Shown piece after piece: positions 9,424-16,969 of a stretch of DNA of 46,162 nucleotides. The notes beneath the pieces were generated by a model that did no database searches, was not told where the DNA came from, and saw nothing but the letters and a program-made list of their open reading frames with translations. Each line of letters opens with the position of its first letter. The first letter of the stretch is position 1. Origin of the DNA: UBA8108 sp965659285 (GTDB taxonomy: Bacteria; Planctomycetota; UBA8108); assembly GCA_965659285.1 (NCBI GenBank), contig CBFHWB010000006.1, positions 1 to 46,162 of the forward strand, read 5' to 3'. The translations under genes and the position numbers were made by a program.

Positions 9424-9559
9424 CCGGTGAGAGGGGGCTTCTTCAAACTTATCCGCCGCCGATAGGGAGGGGGTCTCCTGCCCTGAGTTGGAATTAGCTT
9501 GACCTTTATCCCCATCGGGGAAAAAAAGGTTTCTCTGACACTTTGAAGCGAACAATCCA

Positions 9560-10969
9560 ATGGCCCAATACGAAAGCTCTACACAGGATCGCGCCGTGGC
9601 GCTCAGGGAGACGCTGGTTTCCCTCAGCATACTCGGCGAAGAAGATCTCGCCGCCCTGAAGGGCTGCCTGAATCGGGTTGCTCCCGAAGATGTCGCTGTG
9701 GTGCTGGGTGATCTGGATACCGAGGAGCGGCTGGTCATCTTCAAGGCTCTGCCCTCGGTTGAGAGCCGAGCCACGGTTCTCGAAGAAACCGATCAACAGA
9801 CCCGCTCGGGCCTGCTGGAAGGTTTGAGTGAAGAGGAGCGCAGCGCGGTCATCGGGGAGATGCCGGTTGACGATCTCGTGGATGCCCTCGATGAGCTTTC
9901 CGAAGCGGAGCAGGAGCGGATTATCTCCGACCTCAAGGAGGAGGAGGCGGAGGATGTACGAGAGCTCCGACAGTACGAACCTGACAGCGCCGGCGGGATG
10001 ATGACCTCGGAATTCCTGGCCGCTCCCCTGGGCGCCACCAGCGGAGAGGCCCTGGCGACCATCCAGGGCAATCTCAATGCTGAGGTGATCAGCTATGTTT
10101 ACGTCATCGCGGCAGAGGGTCAGCTCAAGGGAGTGGTCTCGATCAGGAATCTTCTCAAGGCACGTCCGGAAACCGCCGTCGAGGAATACATGGAGACCGA
10201 TATCGTCAAGGTCGAGGTCGAAACCGACAGGGAGGAGGTCGCCGCCGTTGTCGACAAGTACAACCTGCCTGTAATCCCGGTGGTTGATTCAAGCGGCAGC
10301 ATTCGTGGAATCGTTACCTTTGACGACGTGCTCGACGCTGTCCAGGACGAGCATAGCGAGGACATGCTCCGCATGGCCGGAACGACCGCCATCCATCCTT
10401 ACTACGAACCGATCTATATGGGCGTGGCCAAGCGCCTTCCCTTTCTGCTGGTGACTCTTACCGGTTGTATCGGAGTGCTGCTGGTACAGGAGCACTTCAA
10501 GGAGTTGATCACCCTGCCGGGCCTCATGTTGATGGTGCTTCCGATCGTCCATCTTATCAGCGGCCTCTCCGGAAATGTCGCCGTGGTCACCTCCACGGTC
10601 TTTGTTCGGGGTCTCGCCACCGGAGAGATCTACCCGGGTCGAATATCCCGAGCGGTGTGGCAGGAGTTGCTCATCGGCCTGTTGATCGGCCTGGTGATTG
10701 CCGTCCTCGTCGGCCTGGTGCTGTCGCTTTTCTTCCAGGAAAAGTACGGGCGGGATACCATCCTTGTGGTGGTCTGCGGTCTCTTTGCCTCGATCGCCTG
10801 GGCGGCGGCCATCGGAGCCCTTGTCCCGGTCTTCTGTCGGAGGTTCGGCATCGATCCTGCGATCGCCTCCGGGCCTTTCGTAACGATCACGGTAGACATC
10901 TCAGCTTCCTTTATCTTCCTCCTTTTTGTTCTGCTGATGCTCAGCGATGCGGCCCCGGCCGCGGGCTGA
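9560..10969 (+). CDS. mgtE: Magnesium transporter MgtE
   Basis: 469 residues, the usual length. Cytoplasmic N-terminal helical superhelix (about 20-135) rich in acidic repeats such as LPSVESRATVLEE and MPVDDLVDALDELSE; two CBS domains (about 140-265; YEPDSAGGMM marks the linker into the first, and FDDVLDAVQDEHSED closes the second); then a plug helix and five membrane segments (about 290-465) including the conserved SGLSGNVAVVTSTVFVRGLATGE pore region, of which GLSGN is diagnostic. The family forms homodimeric Mg2+ channels gated by cytoplasmic Mg2+. The ATG has no good Shine-Dalgarno. A ROK kinase gene follows after three bases, so the two are probably cotranscribed. Confidence 0.95.
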   Translation: MAQYESSTQDRAVALRETLVSLSILGEEDLAALKGCLNRVAPEDVAVVLGDLDTEERLVIFKALPSVESRATVLEETDQQTRSGLLEGLSEEERSAVIGEMPVDDLVDALDELSEAEQERIISDLKEEEAEDVRELRQYEPDSAGGMMTSEFLAAPLGATSGEALATIQGNLNAEVISYVYVIAAEGQLKGVVSIRNLLKARPETAVEEYMETDIVKVEVETDREEVAAVVDKYNLPVIPVVDSSGSIRGIVTFDDVLDAVQDEHSEDMLRMAGTTAIHPYYEPIYMGVAKRLPFLLVTLTGCIGVLLVQEHFKELITLPGLMLMVLPIVHLISGLSGNVAVVTSTVFVRGLATGEIYPGRISRAVWQELLIGLLIGLVIAVLVGLVLSLFFQEKYGRDTILVVVCGLFASIAWAAAIGALVPVFCRRFGIDPAIASGPFVTITVDISASFIFLLFVLLMLSDAAPAAG

Positions 10970-10972
10970 ACC

Positions 10973-11881
10973 ATGGACGCCAAGAAGCTGGCAGTAGGAG
11001 TGGACCTTGGAGGCACGAAGATCGCTGCGGGGGTTTTCGATTCCCGCGGACGCCTGCGGGGCGAGCTCGCGGTGAGCCCCAGCCTGGCGGCCGGCCCGGC
11101 GGAGGGAACCAGCGAGGCTCTCCTGGGTGCCATCGACCAGGCGCTCGCCGGAGCCTCGGTCCGCTCGGATGAGCTCGAGGGGATCGGTGTCGGCGCGCCG
11201 GGACCCCTGGATCCGGCGGCCGGCAACCTGCTGGAGGTCCCGACTCTTCCGCAATTACACTATTTCCCATTGCGCGGAACCCTGCTCCAGCGCTACGAAG
11301 CCCGGGTCGAGGTGAACAACGATGGCAATTGCTTCGCTCTTGGCGAGGCTCTCTTTGGAGCGGCCCGGGGGGCGGGCATTGTTCTCGGCGTCACCCTCGG
11401 GACAGGTTGCGGAGTCGGTGTCGTGGTGGATGGAAGGATCCACGAGGGCGCCACCTGCAACGCGGGAGAGGTCTACAGGGCTCTGTGCGGGGAGAAGACT
11501 TTTGATGAGACGCTCTCCGGCCCCGGCCTTGAAAGACTCTACCTGGAGCGCTGTGAGGCGGAGAAGACCGGTCTCGAGATCACCGCGTTGGCGAGGGCCG
11601 GCGATGCGGATGCGAGGGCTGTCTTCGATTTTTTCGCCGGTGAGCTTGCCCGCGGCCTTGGTCTTCTCGCGGCCGTTGTCGATCCGCACATTATTGTTCT
11701 TGGAGGCTCTGTTGCCACCGCCTTCGATTGTTTCGGGGCGTCTCTGGTGGAGCGAATCAGCGAATACATCGCCCCGTCCGCCGCTGAGCAGCTGAAGATT
11801 CTCCCTAGCGCGGGCGCTCCCGCCTCGGCGGCCCTGGGAGCCGCGGCTCTTGTCTTTTCTTGCGGTATGGAAGAACTATGA
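10973..11881 (+). CDS. ROK family sugar kinase (glucokinase-like)
   Basis: 302 residues. ATP-binding DLGGTKIAAGVFD near residues 11-23, GAPGPLD (74-80), the sugar-binding/catalytic NNDGN segment (about 115-119), and GVTLGTGCGVGVVVDG are classic ROK features, and the C-terminal VLGGSVATAF fits the second phosphate loop. The usual AGExGH plus zinc cluster (CxCGxxGCxE) is not present: the corresponding stretch reads NAGEVYRALCGEKTFDETLSG, with Tyr where His is expected and no Cys cluster. Sugar phosphorylation is likely, but specificity cannot be assigned. It sits three bases after mgtE. Confidence 0.85.
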   Translation: MDAKKLAVGVDLGGTKIAAGVFDSRGRLRGELAVSPSLAAGPAEGTSEALLGAIDQALAGASVRSDELEGIGVGAPGPLDPAAGNLLEVPTLPQLHYFPLRGTLLQRYEARVEVNNDGNCFALGEALFGAARGAGIVLGVTLGTGCGVGVVVDGRIHEGATCNAGEVYRALCGEKTFDETLSGPGLERLYLERCEAEKTGLEITALARAGDADARAVFDFFAGELARGLGLLAAVVDPHIIVLGGSVATAFDCFGASLVERISEYIAPSAAEQLKILPSAGAPASAALGAAALVFSCGMEEL

Positions 11882-11894
11882 TGAAATTTTCATC
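11880..11894. promoter_or_regulatory. Dyad symmetric element GATGAAA-T-TTTCATC
   Basis: A perfect 7-bp inverted repeat with one central base, in the 85-bp gap before the coiled-coil gene and touching the ROK stop codon. It looks like an operator half-site pair rather than a hairpin, since a single central base cannot form a loop. Confidence 0.25.
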
Positions 11895-11966
11895 CGCCTG
11901 TAGTTAAATCCTTTCAAGCGTTAAAGAATGTTGAAGTGAAGACCTGGGCACGGTAGAGGAGAACAG

Positions 11967-13019
11967 ATGCTCAGCAGAAACAATTGGTTACCATTCGCGG
12001 CGGTGCTTGTCGTGGCAGCCCTTTTTTACGCTGTAGTCGAGGCCCGGCTCTCAACGTTGGTTGTCCTCGATACAAAGATGGCATCGCTTGAGCTGCGGCT
12101 TGGCGCGATGGAGCGATCCGCCTCTCGCGGGGAGGCCCGCCTGGAGCTGGAGACCCAGAAGCTGGCGAATAAGCTGGAGTTGACCGAAGGGCGTCTCACC
12201 CTGCTTGGAACGCGACTCACCGATCTGGATAAGAACATTGAATATGTCAGCACAAAGCTCGGCAGCGAGGAGCAGACCAGCCAACCCGGCTCGATCGCGG
12301 ATCGCCTTGATTCGCTCGAGGGCGGGCTTGGAACGGTCTCCCAGGTCGTGACGACATTGAGGCAGGATAGCGTCGGCCGCGCCGAGGCGTCCGACACGGC
12401 GCAGGCGAGGATTCTCGAGCAGCTTGCAGAGCTTCGAAAGATCCAGGAGGCGGAGATGGTTTCCACCCGGCAGGTTACCGACCTCAAGGGTGAACTGGCC
12501 CAGGTTCGTGAGCAGTCCGAAAAGACCTCCGCCAATCTTCGCCTGGCTGTTGATGAGGTCCGCAAAGAGATCTCAGGCGCCCTGGAGGACATCAAGAAGG
12601 TTCCGGCTGATGATTCGTCAGATGGAGCTGAGGATGGACTCGCAGCTCTGACGCGGGGCTCCGAAGAGGCGGCGCCTGTTTTTGAGGTTCGAGCCTCCGA
12701 TGTGAAGACGGGAATGGTAGTCCTGAGCCGCGGCGCCAAGGCCGGGATCAAGCCGGGGATCCTCTTTTCGGTCGCGCGCGATGGTGAGCACATCGCCTTC
12801 GTGAAGGTTGTCAGGGTCTGGGGTGACTACAGCGGAGCCGAGGTCATCGAGGTGCTCGCGGGTCATTCTGTGCAGCCGCGGGACCTGGTGGTCGCGGTTC
12901 CCGAGAAGGAATCAGCCGAAGCCCCTGCGAAGGAATCTCCCGGTACGACCGGGGAACTCGAGCTCGAGCCTGAGAAGAAGGTTCCGCCCCCTCCCCCTGC
13001 GCCTCTCCCGGGCGACTGA
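11967..13019 (+). CDS. Membrane-anchored coiled-coil protein of unknown function
   Basis: 350 residues, ATG preceded by AGAGGAGA. One N-terminal membrane segment (about 7-26, LPFAAVLVVAALFYAVV), then a long heptad-rich coiled coil (about 30-210) with Leu/Glu/Arg periodicity (e.g. KLANKLELTEGRLTLLGTRL), an acidic linker, and a compact C-terminal beta domain (about 235-310) reading VVLSRGAKAGIKPGILFSV ... GDYSGAEVIEV ... PRDLVVAV, which resembles small beta-barrel domains in envelope proteins. It ends in a Glu/Lys and Pro-rich tail (KKVPPPPPAPLPGD). The overall plan recalls MreC-type envelope proteins, but I cannot assign a family. A hairpin terminator follows it. Confidence 0.8.
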   Translation: MLSRNNWLPFAAVLVVAALFYAVVEARLSTLVVLDTKMASLELRLGAMERSASRGEARLELETQKLANKLELTEGRLTLLGTRLTDLDKNIEYVSTKLGSEEQTSQPGSIADRLDSLEGGLGTVSQVVTTLRQDSVGRAEASDTAQARILEQLAELRKIQEAEMVSTRQVTDLKGELAQVREQSEKTSANLRLAVDEVRKEISGALEDIKKVPADDSSDGAEDGLAALTRGSEEAAPVFEVRASDVKTGMVVLSRGAKAGIKPGILFSVARDGEHIAFVKVVRVWGDYSGAEVIEVLAGHSVQPRDLVVAVPEKESAEAPAKESPGTTGELELEPEKKVPPPPPAPLPGD

Positions 13020-13096
13020 AAAACTTCTCCGGTTTTGTTCGCCTGGTCATTGAGTTTTGGCTTCTCAGGGAACATAACAGAGGTCACCCTGGCGTG

Positions 13097-13126
13097 CCGG
13101 GCTGAGGTCAGTCCCGGTCTTTTCTC
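13097..13126 (+). terminator. Rho-independent terminator
   Basis: CCGGGCTGA-GG-TCAG(T)CCCGG: a nine-pair stem with one bulged base and a short loop, followed by TCTTTTCT. It lies about 80 bases after the coiled-coil gene and before the small membrane protein gene. Confidence 0.55.
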
Positions 13127-13151
13127 TCCCTGGTAAGGTCTCGCGGCTATT

Positions 13152-13454
13152 ATGCAGAACACGATCAGAAATTCCGGCGGCGTACCTGCTGAGAAGGTCC
13201 AGAAGACTGAAATCGTCACCCTTGAGCCGAAGCCGACAAATTCTTTTGGTCGCTGGAAACCGACGATCTACTGGTATACCCCGATCCTGATGGTGCTTGC
13301 CGCGGTCGTTCTCGTGGGTGGCCTGACGGCGTTGATCAGGAAGCTCGCGAGGAGCTTCGAGAAGGAGAAGTGGAGCGACGAGGTCCGGGAGCAGTCCTAC
13401 TCGGCCCGGCCGTTCAGTTCCGGTGAAGATTCGTCGGGAGCGGGTCCGGGTTGA
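13152..13454 (+). CDS. Small single-pass membrane protein, unknown
   Basis: 100 residues. Hydrophilic N-terminus, one clear membrane helix (about 42-62, YWYTPILMVLAAVVLVGGL) followed by RKLARSFEKEKW, so the C-terminus is probably cytoplasmic. The gene's TGA overlaps the TTG start of the S51 gene (TTGA), which argues that it is real and translated together with it. I recognise no family. Shine-Dalgarno is weak. Confidence 0.65.
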   Translation: MQNTIRNSGGVPAEKVQKTEIVTLEPKPTNSFGRWKPTIYWYTPILMVLAAVVLVGGLTALIRKLARSFEKEKWSDEVREQSYSARPFSSGEDSSGAGPG

Positions 13455-15055
13455 GGCGCGCGACGCTCTTCATCCTGCTGCTGGGCGTCTGTTCGCAGAC
13501 AGCGGTTTCCGGACCGCTGGCCGCCCCTCCAGGGAGGATCGTTGCGTCCGGGATCACCGGCGCTCTGGTTATCTGCGGCGGCGGCAAGCTGCCAGAGGAG
13601 GCGGCCCGTCGTTTCATGAAGCTTGCCGGCGGTGAGTCCGCGCGCCTGGTTGTCATTCCCACCGCCAGCGTTGAGGCCGACAAGGGGAAAGGGGAGAGCT
13701 TTCTCTCGTCCTGGCGGAAGCGAAAGCCGGCCTCGGTCGTTCTGCTGCATACACGCTCCAGGGAGCAGGCAGGGACGGAAGCGTTCGTAAAGCCTCTTCT
13801 CGAGGCGACAGGAGTCTGGATCAGCGGCGGAAACCAGTCAAAGCTCGCGGCGGCCTATCTTGGCACAGCGGTGGAGAAGGCTCTCTACCAACTGCTCGCC
13901 CGGGGGGGCGTGATCGGCGGGACGAGCGCCGGCGCGGCCATCATGTCCCGGGAGATGATTGCCGGCGGCAAGGAGAAGGCAAGCATGGGCAAGGGGTTCG
14001 ACCTGTTGCCGGACGCCGTGATTGACCAGCATTTTATCGCGCGCCGGCGCCGCCAGAGACTGGTCGGGGTTCTCGCGGCTCAGCCGGGCCTGGTCGGATA
14101 CGGGATCGATGAAGGGACAGCGCTCATCGCCAGGGGCAGAAAGCTGGAGGTCGTGGGGACATCGACAGTCAGCGTACTCCTCGCCCCGGAGGGAAAGGGC
14201 GGTCCCGGCCTCCGGCCGCTGAAGGAGCAGCTGTTGCGTCGGGGCTCGGTGGCTGATCTCACCGCCCTGCGCCGCAGCGCAGCGGCCCGGGCGGAAGGAA
14301 GGTACCCGCCGCCTGGCGAGGTGGCGCCCCGGGTTCCCAGGGGAGCTCTTGTTCTTGGCGGCGGCGGGGGTATGCCGCCGGAGATCGTGCGCCGATTCAT
14401 CGAACTCGCGGGCGGGCCGGGAGCTCTCATCGCGATTGTTCCTGCCGCCATGGCGGATCCCGTCCCTCGCAATCCCGGTGAGGAGAGCATGCTCAGCCGC
14501 GGGGGCGCCCGGAACCTGGTCGTGCTGCATGGCCGTACGCTTGAGGATATCGAGGCGGGACGATTCGAGACAGTTCTCAGCAAGGCCCGGGGAGTCTGGT
14601 TCTGCGGAGGCCGACAGTGGCGGCTCGTGGATGCCTATGCCGATACGAAGGTGGAGCGACTCTTCCATGGCGTCCTGGAGCGAGGCGGAGTCATAGGAGG
14701 GAGCTCAGCCGGAGCGTCGATACAGTCATCCTATATGGTTCGAGGTAATCCGCTGGGAAATCTCGATGCCATGGCGGAGGGCTACGAGAAGGGCTTTGGC
14801 TTTCTTCCCGGCGCGGCGGTTGACCAGCATTTCAGCCAGCGCAACCGCCTGCCTGACATGGAAGGCCTGGTCGCCCGTTTTCCGCAGCTGCTGGGTATCG
14901 GTCTCGATGAGGCTACTGCTATCATCGTCACCGGTTTGGTCGCGGAGGTTCTCGGGAAACACAAGGCGCACTTCTACTACCGCGACAGGCGAACCAGGCT
15001 CGGAGCGGGAGCTTATTATCACCTCGGGCGTCGTCAGGAGCTTCCGGTTCACTGA
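13451..15055 (+). CDS. Tandem-domain cyanophycinase-like peptidase (S51), secreted
   Basis: 534 residues starting at TTG, with a signal-peptide-like N-terminus (RRATLFILLLGVCSQTAVSG). Two complete S51 domains. Domain 1 (about 36-250) has ISGGNQ (125-129), the nucleophile elbow GGTSAGA with S159, DQHF with H194, and GIDEGTA with E221. Domain 2 (about 298-525) has FCGGRQ, GGSSAGA with S419, DQHF with H460, and GLDEATA with E487. Both therefore keep the Ser-His-Glu set. Cyanophycinases release beta-Asp-Arg dipeptides from cyanophycin, but the wider S51 family also cuts Asp-X peptides. Single-domain length is normally near 270 residues, so this is an in-frame duplication. The signal peptide suggests extracellular or periplasmic action. 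It ends one base from the convergent lactonase gene. Confidence 0.88.
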   Translation: MRRATLFILLLGVCSQTAVSGPLAAPPGRIVASGITGALVICGGGKLPEEAARRFMKLAGGESARLVVIPTASVEADKGKGESFLSSWRKRKPASVVLLHTRSREQAGTEAFVKPLLEATGVWISGGNQSKLAAAYLGTAVEKALYQLLARGGVIGGTSAGAAIMSREMIAGGKEKASMGKGFDLLPDAVIDQHFIARRRRQRLVGVLAAQPGLVGYGIDEGTALIARGRKLEVVGTSTVSVLLAPEGKGGPGLRPLKEQLLRRGSVADLTALRRSAAARAEGRYPPPGEVAPRVPRGALVLGGGGGMPPEIVRRFIELAGGPGALIAIVPAAMADPVPRNPGEESMLSRGGARNLVVLHGRTLEDIEAGRFETVLSKARGVWFCGGRQWRLVDAYADTKVERLFHGVLERGGVIGGSSAGASIQSSYMVRGNPLGNLDAMAEGYEKGFGFLPGAAVDQHFSQRNRLPDMEGLVARFPQLLGIGLDEATAIIVTGLVAEVLGKHKAHFYYRDRRTRLGAGAYYHLGRRQELPVH

Positions 15056-15056
15056 A

Positions 15057-15977
15057 TCAGGGCTTCGATGGCGGCTTCCCGGGAGAGGTGAAGAGCAGAC
15101 CCCTGACCTTCGTTTTGCGCCGGTAGACCTTGTCACTCGATGTTGCGTAGAGTGTCTGCATGCCGTTTCCGGCGAAGACGAGGTTGGAGAGAAAGGCCTT
15201 CTGCGGTCTTCCGATGACCCCGCTGATGCGACCCTGGGTATCGAAGACCTGCACGCCGGCATGGGTGGCGACATAGAGCCGTCCGTCACGGTCAACGGTC
15301 ATGCCGTCGGCCCCGCTCTTCGGGGCATGACTCCTGGTGAGGCGCAGGGTGTAGTAGGGTTGTTTGTGAGACAGGTTGCCGTCATTTTCGATTCGGAAGG
15401 TCCAGAGGCTCGCCGTGTTGGTGTCGGCGACCACCAGGGTGCCCTGGTCCGGCCAGAGGATGATGCCGTTGGGGCGTTCAATCCCCTCGTCGACCACCCT
15501 CTTCTTGCCTCCCGGATCGACGAACCAGATTCGCCTCGCGCGCGGGTCGGTGAAGTAGACGCCTCCCTTGCCGGTGACGACCAGGTCATTGGAGCGGACA
15601 TCGGAGGCGATGACCTCGGTTTTTCCGGCGGCATCGTAGGCTACGACCCTGCGTTTTACGCCCTGGGTACAGTAGAGCCGTCCGCCGGGCCCGAACATCA
15701 TTCCGCCAGGGCGCCCGGCATCTTTTGCGAACACCTCCGGCTTGCCATCTTCGCCTAGACGGTAAATGGTATCGCCCGGGGGATCGGTAAAGTACAGCCG
15801 CCCGGAAGGATCGCAGGCGGGCCCCTCGGTAAACTTGTAGCCTTCGCCCACCAGTTCCCATCCTTCGCCTTCGATGAGCACCTGGTCCAGCGGCATGTCC
15901 TGGGAAGGGAGCCCCCCGCCGAAGATCCACGACAGAGCCTGGATGGCCAGGAGGTTTCTCGTCAGGGTCTTGTTCAT
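15057..15977 (-). CDS. SMP-30/gluconolactonase-like six-bladed beta-propeller, secreted
   Basis: 306 residues. N-terminal hydrophobic leader, then SGL/LRE-like propeller motifs: FTEGPACDPSGRLYFTD near 50-66, GRPGGMMFGPGGRLYC, ERPNGIILWPDQGTLVVADT (about 165-185) and GADGMTVDRDGRLYVA. The Glu of FTEGP, the Asn of RPNGI and the Asp of GADGM are the metal ligands of the family. Likely a lactonase acting on sugar lactones outside the cytoplasm. Its ATG overlaps the TGA of the upstream esterase gene (ATGA), so both are probably one operon. Confidence 0.87.
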   Translation of the reverse strand: MNKTLTRNLLAIQALSWIFGGGLPSQDMPLDQVLIEGEGWELVGEGYKFTEGPACDPSGRLYFTDPPGDTIYRLGEDGKPEVFAKDAGRPGGMMFGPGGRLYCTQGVKRRVVAYDAAGKTEVIASDVRSNDLVVTGKGGVYFTDPRARRIWFVDPGGKKRVVDEGIERPNGIILWPDQGTLVVADTNTASLWTFRIENDGNLSHKQPYYTLRLTRSHAPKSGADGMTVDRDGRLYVATHAGVQVFDTQGRISGVIGRPQKAFLSNLVFAGNGMQTLYATSSDKVYRRKTKVRGLLFTSPGKPPSKP

Positions 15978-16867
15978 TGTTTCTTCCCGTCTTTTCCGGC
16001 TTGCGGCTTCCAGTCCCGCCAGAGCCAGCGCAGGGTATCAGGCAGGATGGCGCCGCCGTGCCTGCCGTTGTGTCCTCCCTCGCCGAAGACGAAGCCGAAG
16101 TCGTATTTGCTGAACTTCAACGCGGCGGCCATCTGGTTGTTAGCGAGGGGCCAGTTGCCGTGGAGGTTGTCGAGGTCATTCGCCCCGTCCTGGAGAAAGA
16201 CGCGGATATTTTTTCGCTCGGTCTTACGGATGATGCTGGGGTAGACATGTCCGCCGCGAATGTTGGTGAAGCTTCCCACGTGGCTGACGACCTTGTGGAA
16301 ATAGTCCGGTCTCTCCCAGGCCGCCGTGAAGGCGCAGATCCCGCCGGAGCTGATACCTGCGATGGCCCGCATCTTCGGATCCCTGGTCAGCTTGTAGTCC
16401 TTTGCGACCGCGGGGATGAGCTCCTCGAGGAGGAAGCGAACATATTGATCACTGAGGGTGTCGTATTCAAAGCTGCGGTTCCTCCTGGCCTTGGCGCCCT
16501 CTTTCGCGGCTGGGACCACCCCGGGGTTGATGAAGATTCCGATGGTGATGGGCATCTCGCCGGAGTGGATCAGGTTGTCGAAGACCACCGTGGCGCGGAA
16601 CTGACCCTTTTCGTTGACGTACCACTTGCCGTCCTGGAAGACCATCACAGCGGCCGGGGCCGAGCCATCATATTGGGCCGGGACGTAGACCCAGTAGTCG
16701 CGTTCGGTGCCTGGAAAGACCGTGCTCTTGTGGCTATGCCTGGTGACCTTACCGACAGGTGTTCCGTCTTTGCGCTTGGAGTCCGCGCCGAGAACATATT
16801 GCTCATCGCCGGCGCTGGCCGGCGACGTCAACAGCAGCAGAATCACTAAGGCGGTGGAATATCTCAT
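15974..16867 (-). CDS. Secreted esterase, enterochelin esterase-like alpha/beta hydrolase
   Basis: 297 residues from the ATG at 16867, preferred over the ATG 27 bases upstream because an AGGGAGA site lies just before it and the product then begins directly with a signal peptide (MRYSTALVILLLLTSPASAG). Esterase D/Fes family features: RDYWVYVPAQYDGSAPAAVMVF, the nucleophile region AGISSGGICAF, the DGANDLDNLHGNWP acid region, and the C-terminal GGHNGRHGG that supplies the histidine. Planctomycete genomes carry many such secreted esterases next to SMP-30 proteins, as here. Likely acts on carbohydrate esters, substrate unknown. Confidence 0.87.
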   Translation of the reverse strand: MRYSTALVILLLLTSPASAGDEQYVLGADSKRKDGTPVGKVTRHSHKSTVFPGTERDYWVYVPAQYDGSAPAAVMVFQDGKWYVNEKGQFRATVVFDNLIHSGEMPITIGIFINPGVVPAAKEGAKARRNRSFEYDTLSDQYVRFLLEELIPAVAKDYKLTRDPKMRAIAGISSGGICAFTAAWERPDYFHKVVSHVGSFTNIRGGHVYPSIIRKTERKNIRVFLQDGANDLDNLHGNWPLANNQMAAALKFSKYDFGFVFGEGGHNGRHGGAILPDTLRWLWRDWKPQAGKDGKKQ

Positions 16868-16969
16868 ATAGGCTTCTCCCTGTATGGCTTTCACGTCCGT
16901 TGCGTCATTTCCGATGAGCGGGCCGGAAGCGAAGATTATAAGCGGTACAGCCCCCTGGCAAGAAGGCGT

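Noticed and set aside
9424..9559. M-box Mg2+ riboswitch before mgtE
   Set aside because: GGTGAGAGG and GCCGCC pieces recall the element, but the conserved core blocks and pairing order could not be laid out by eye. A covariance-model search would decide.
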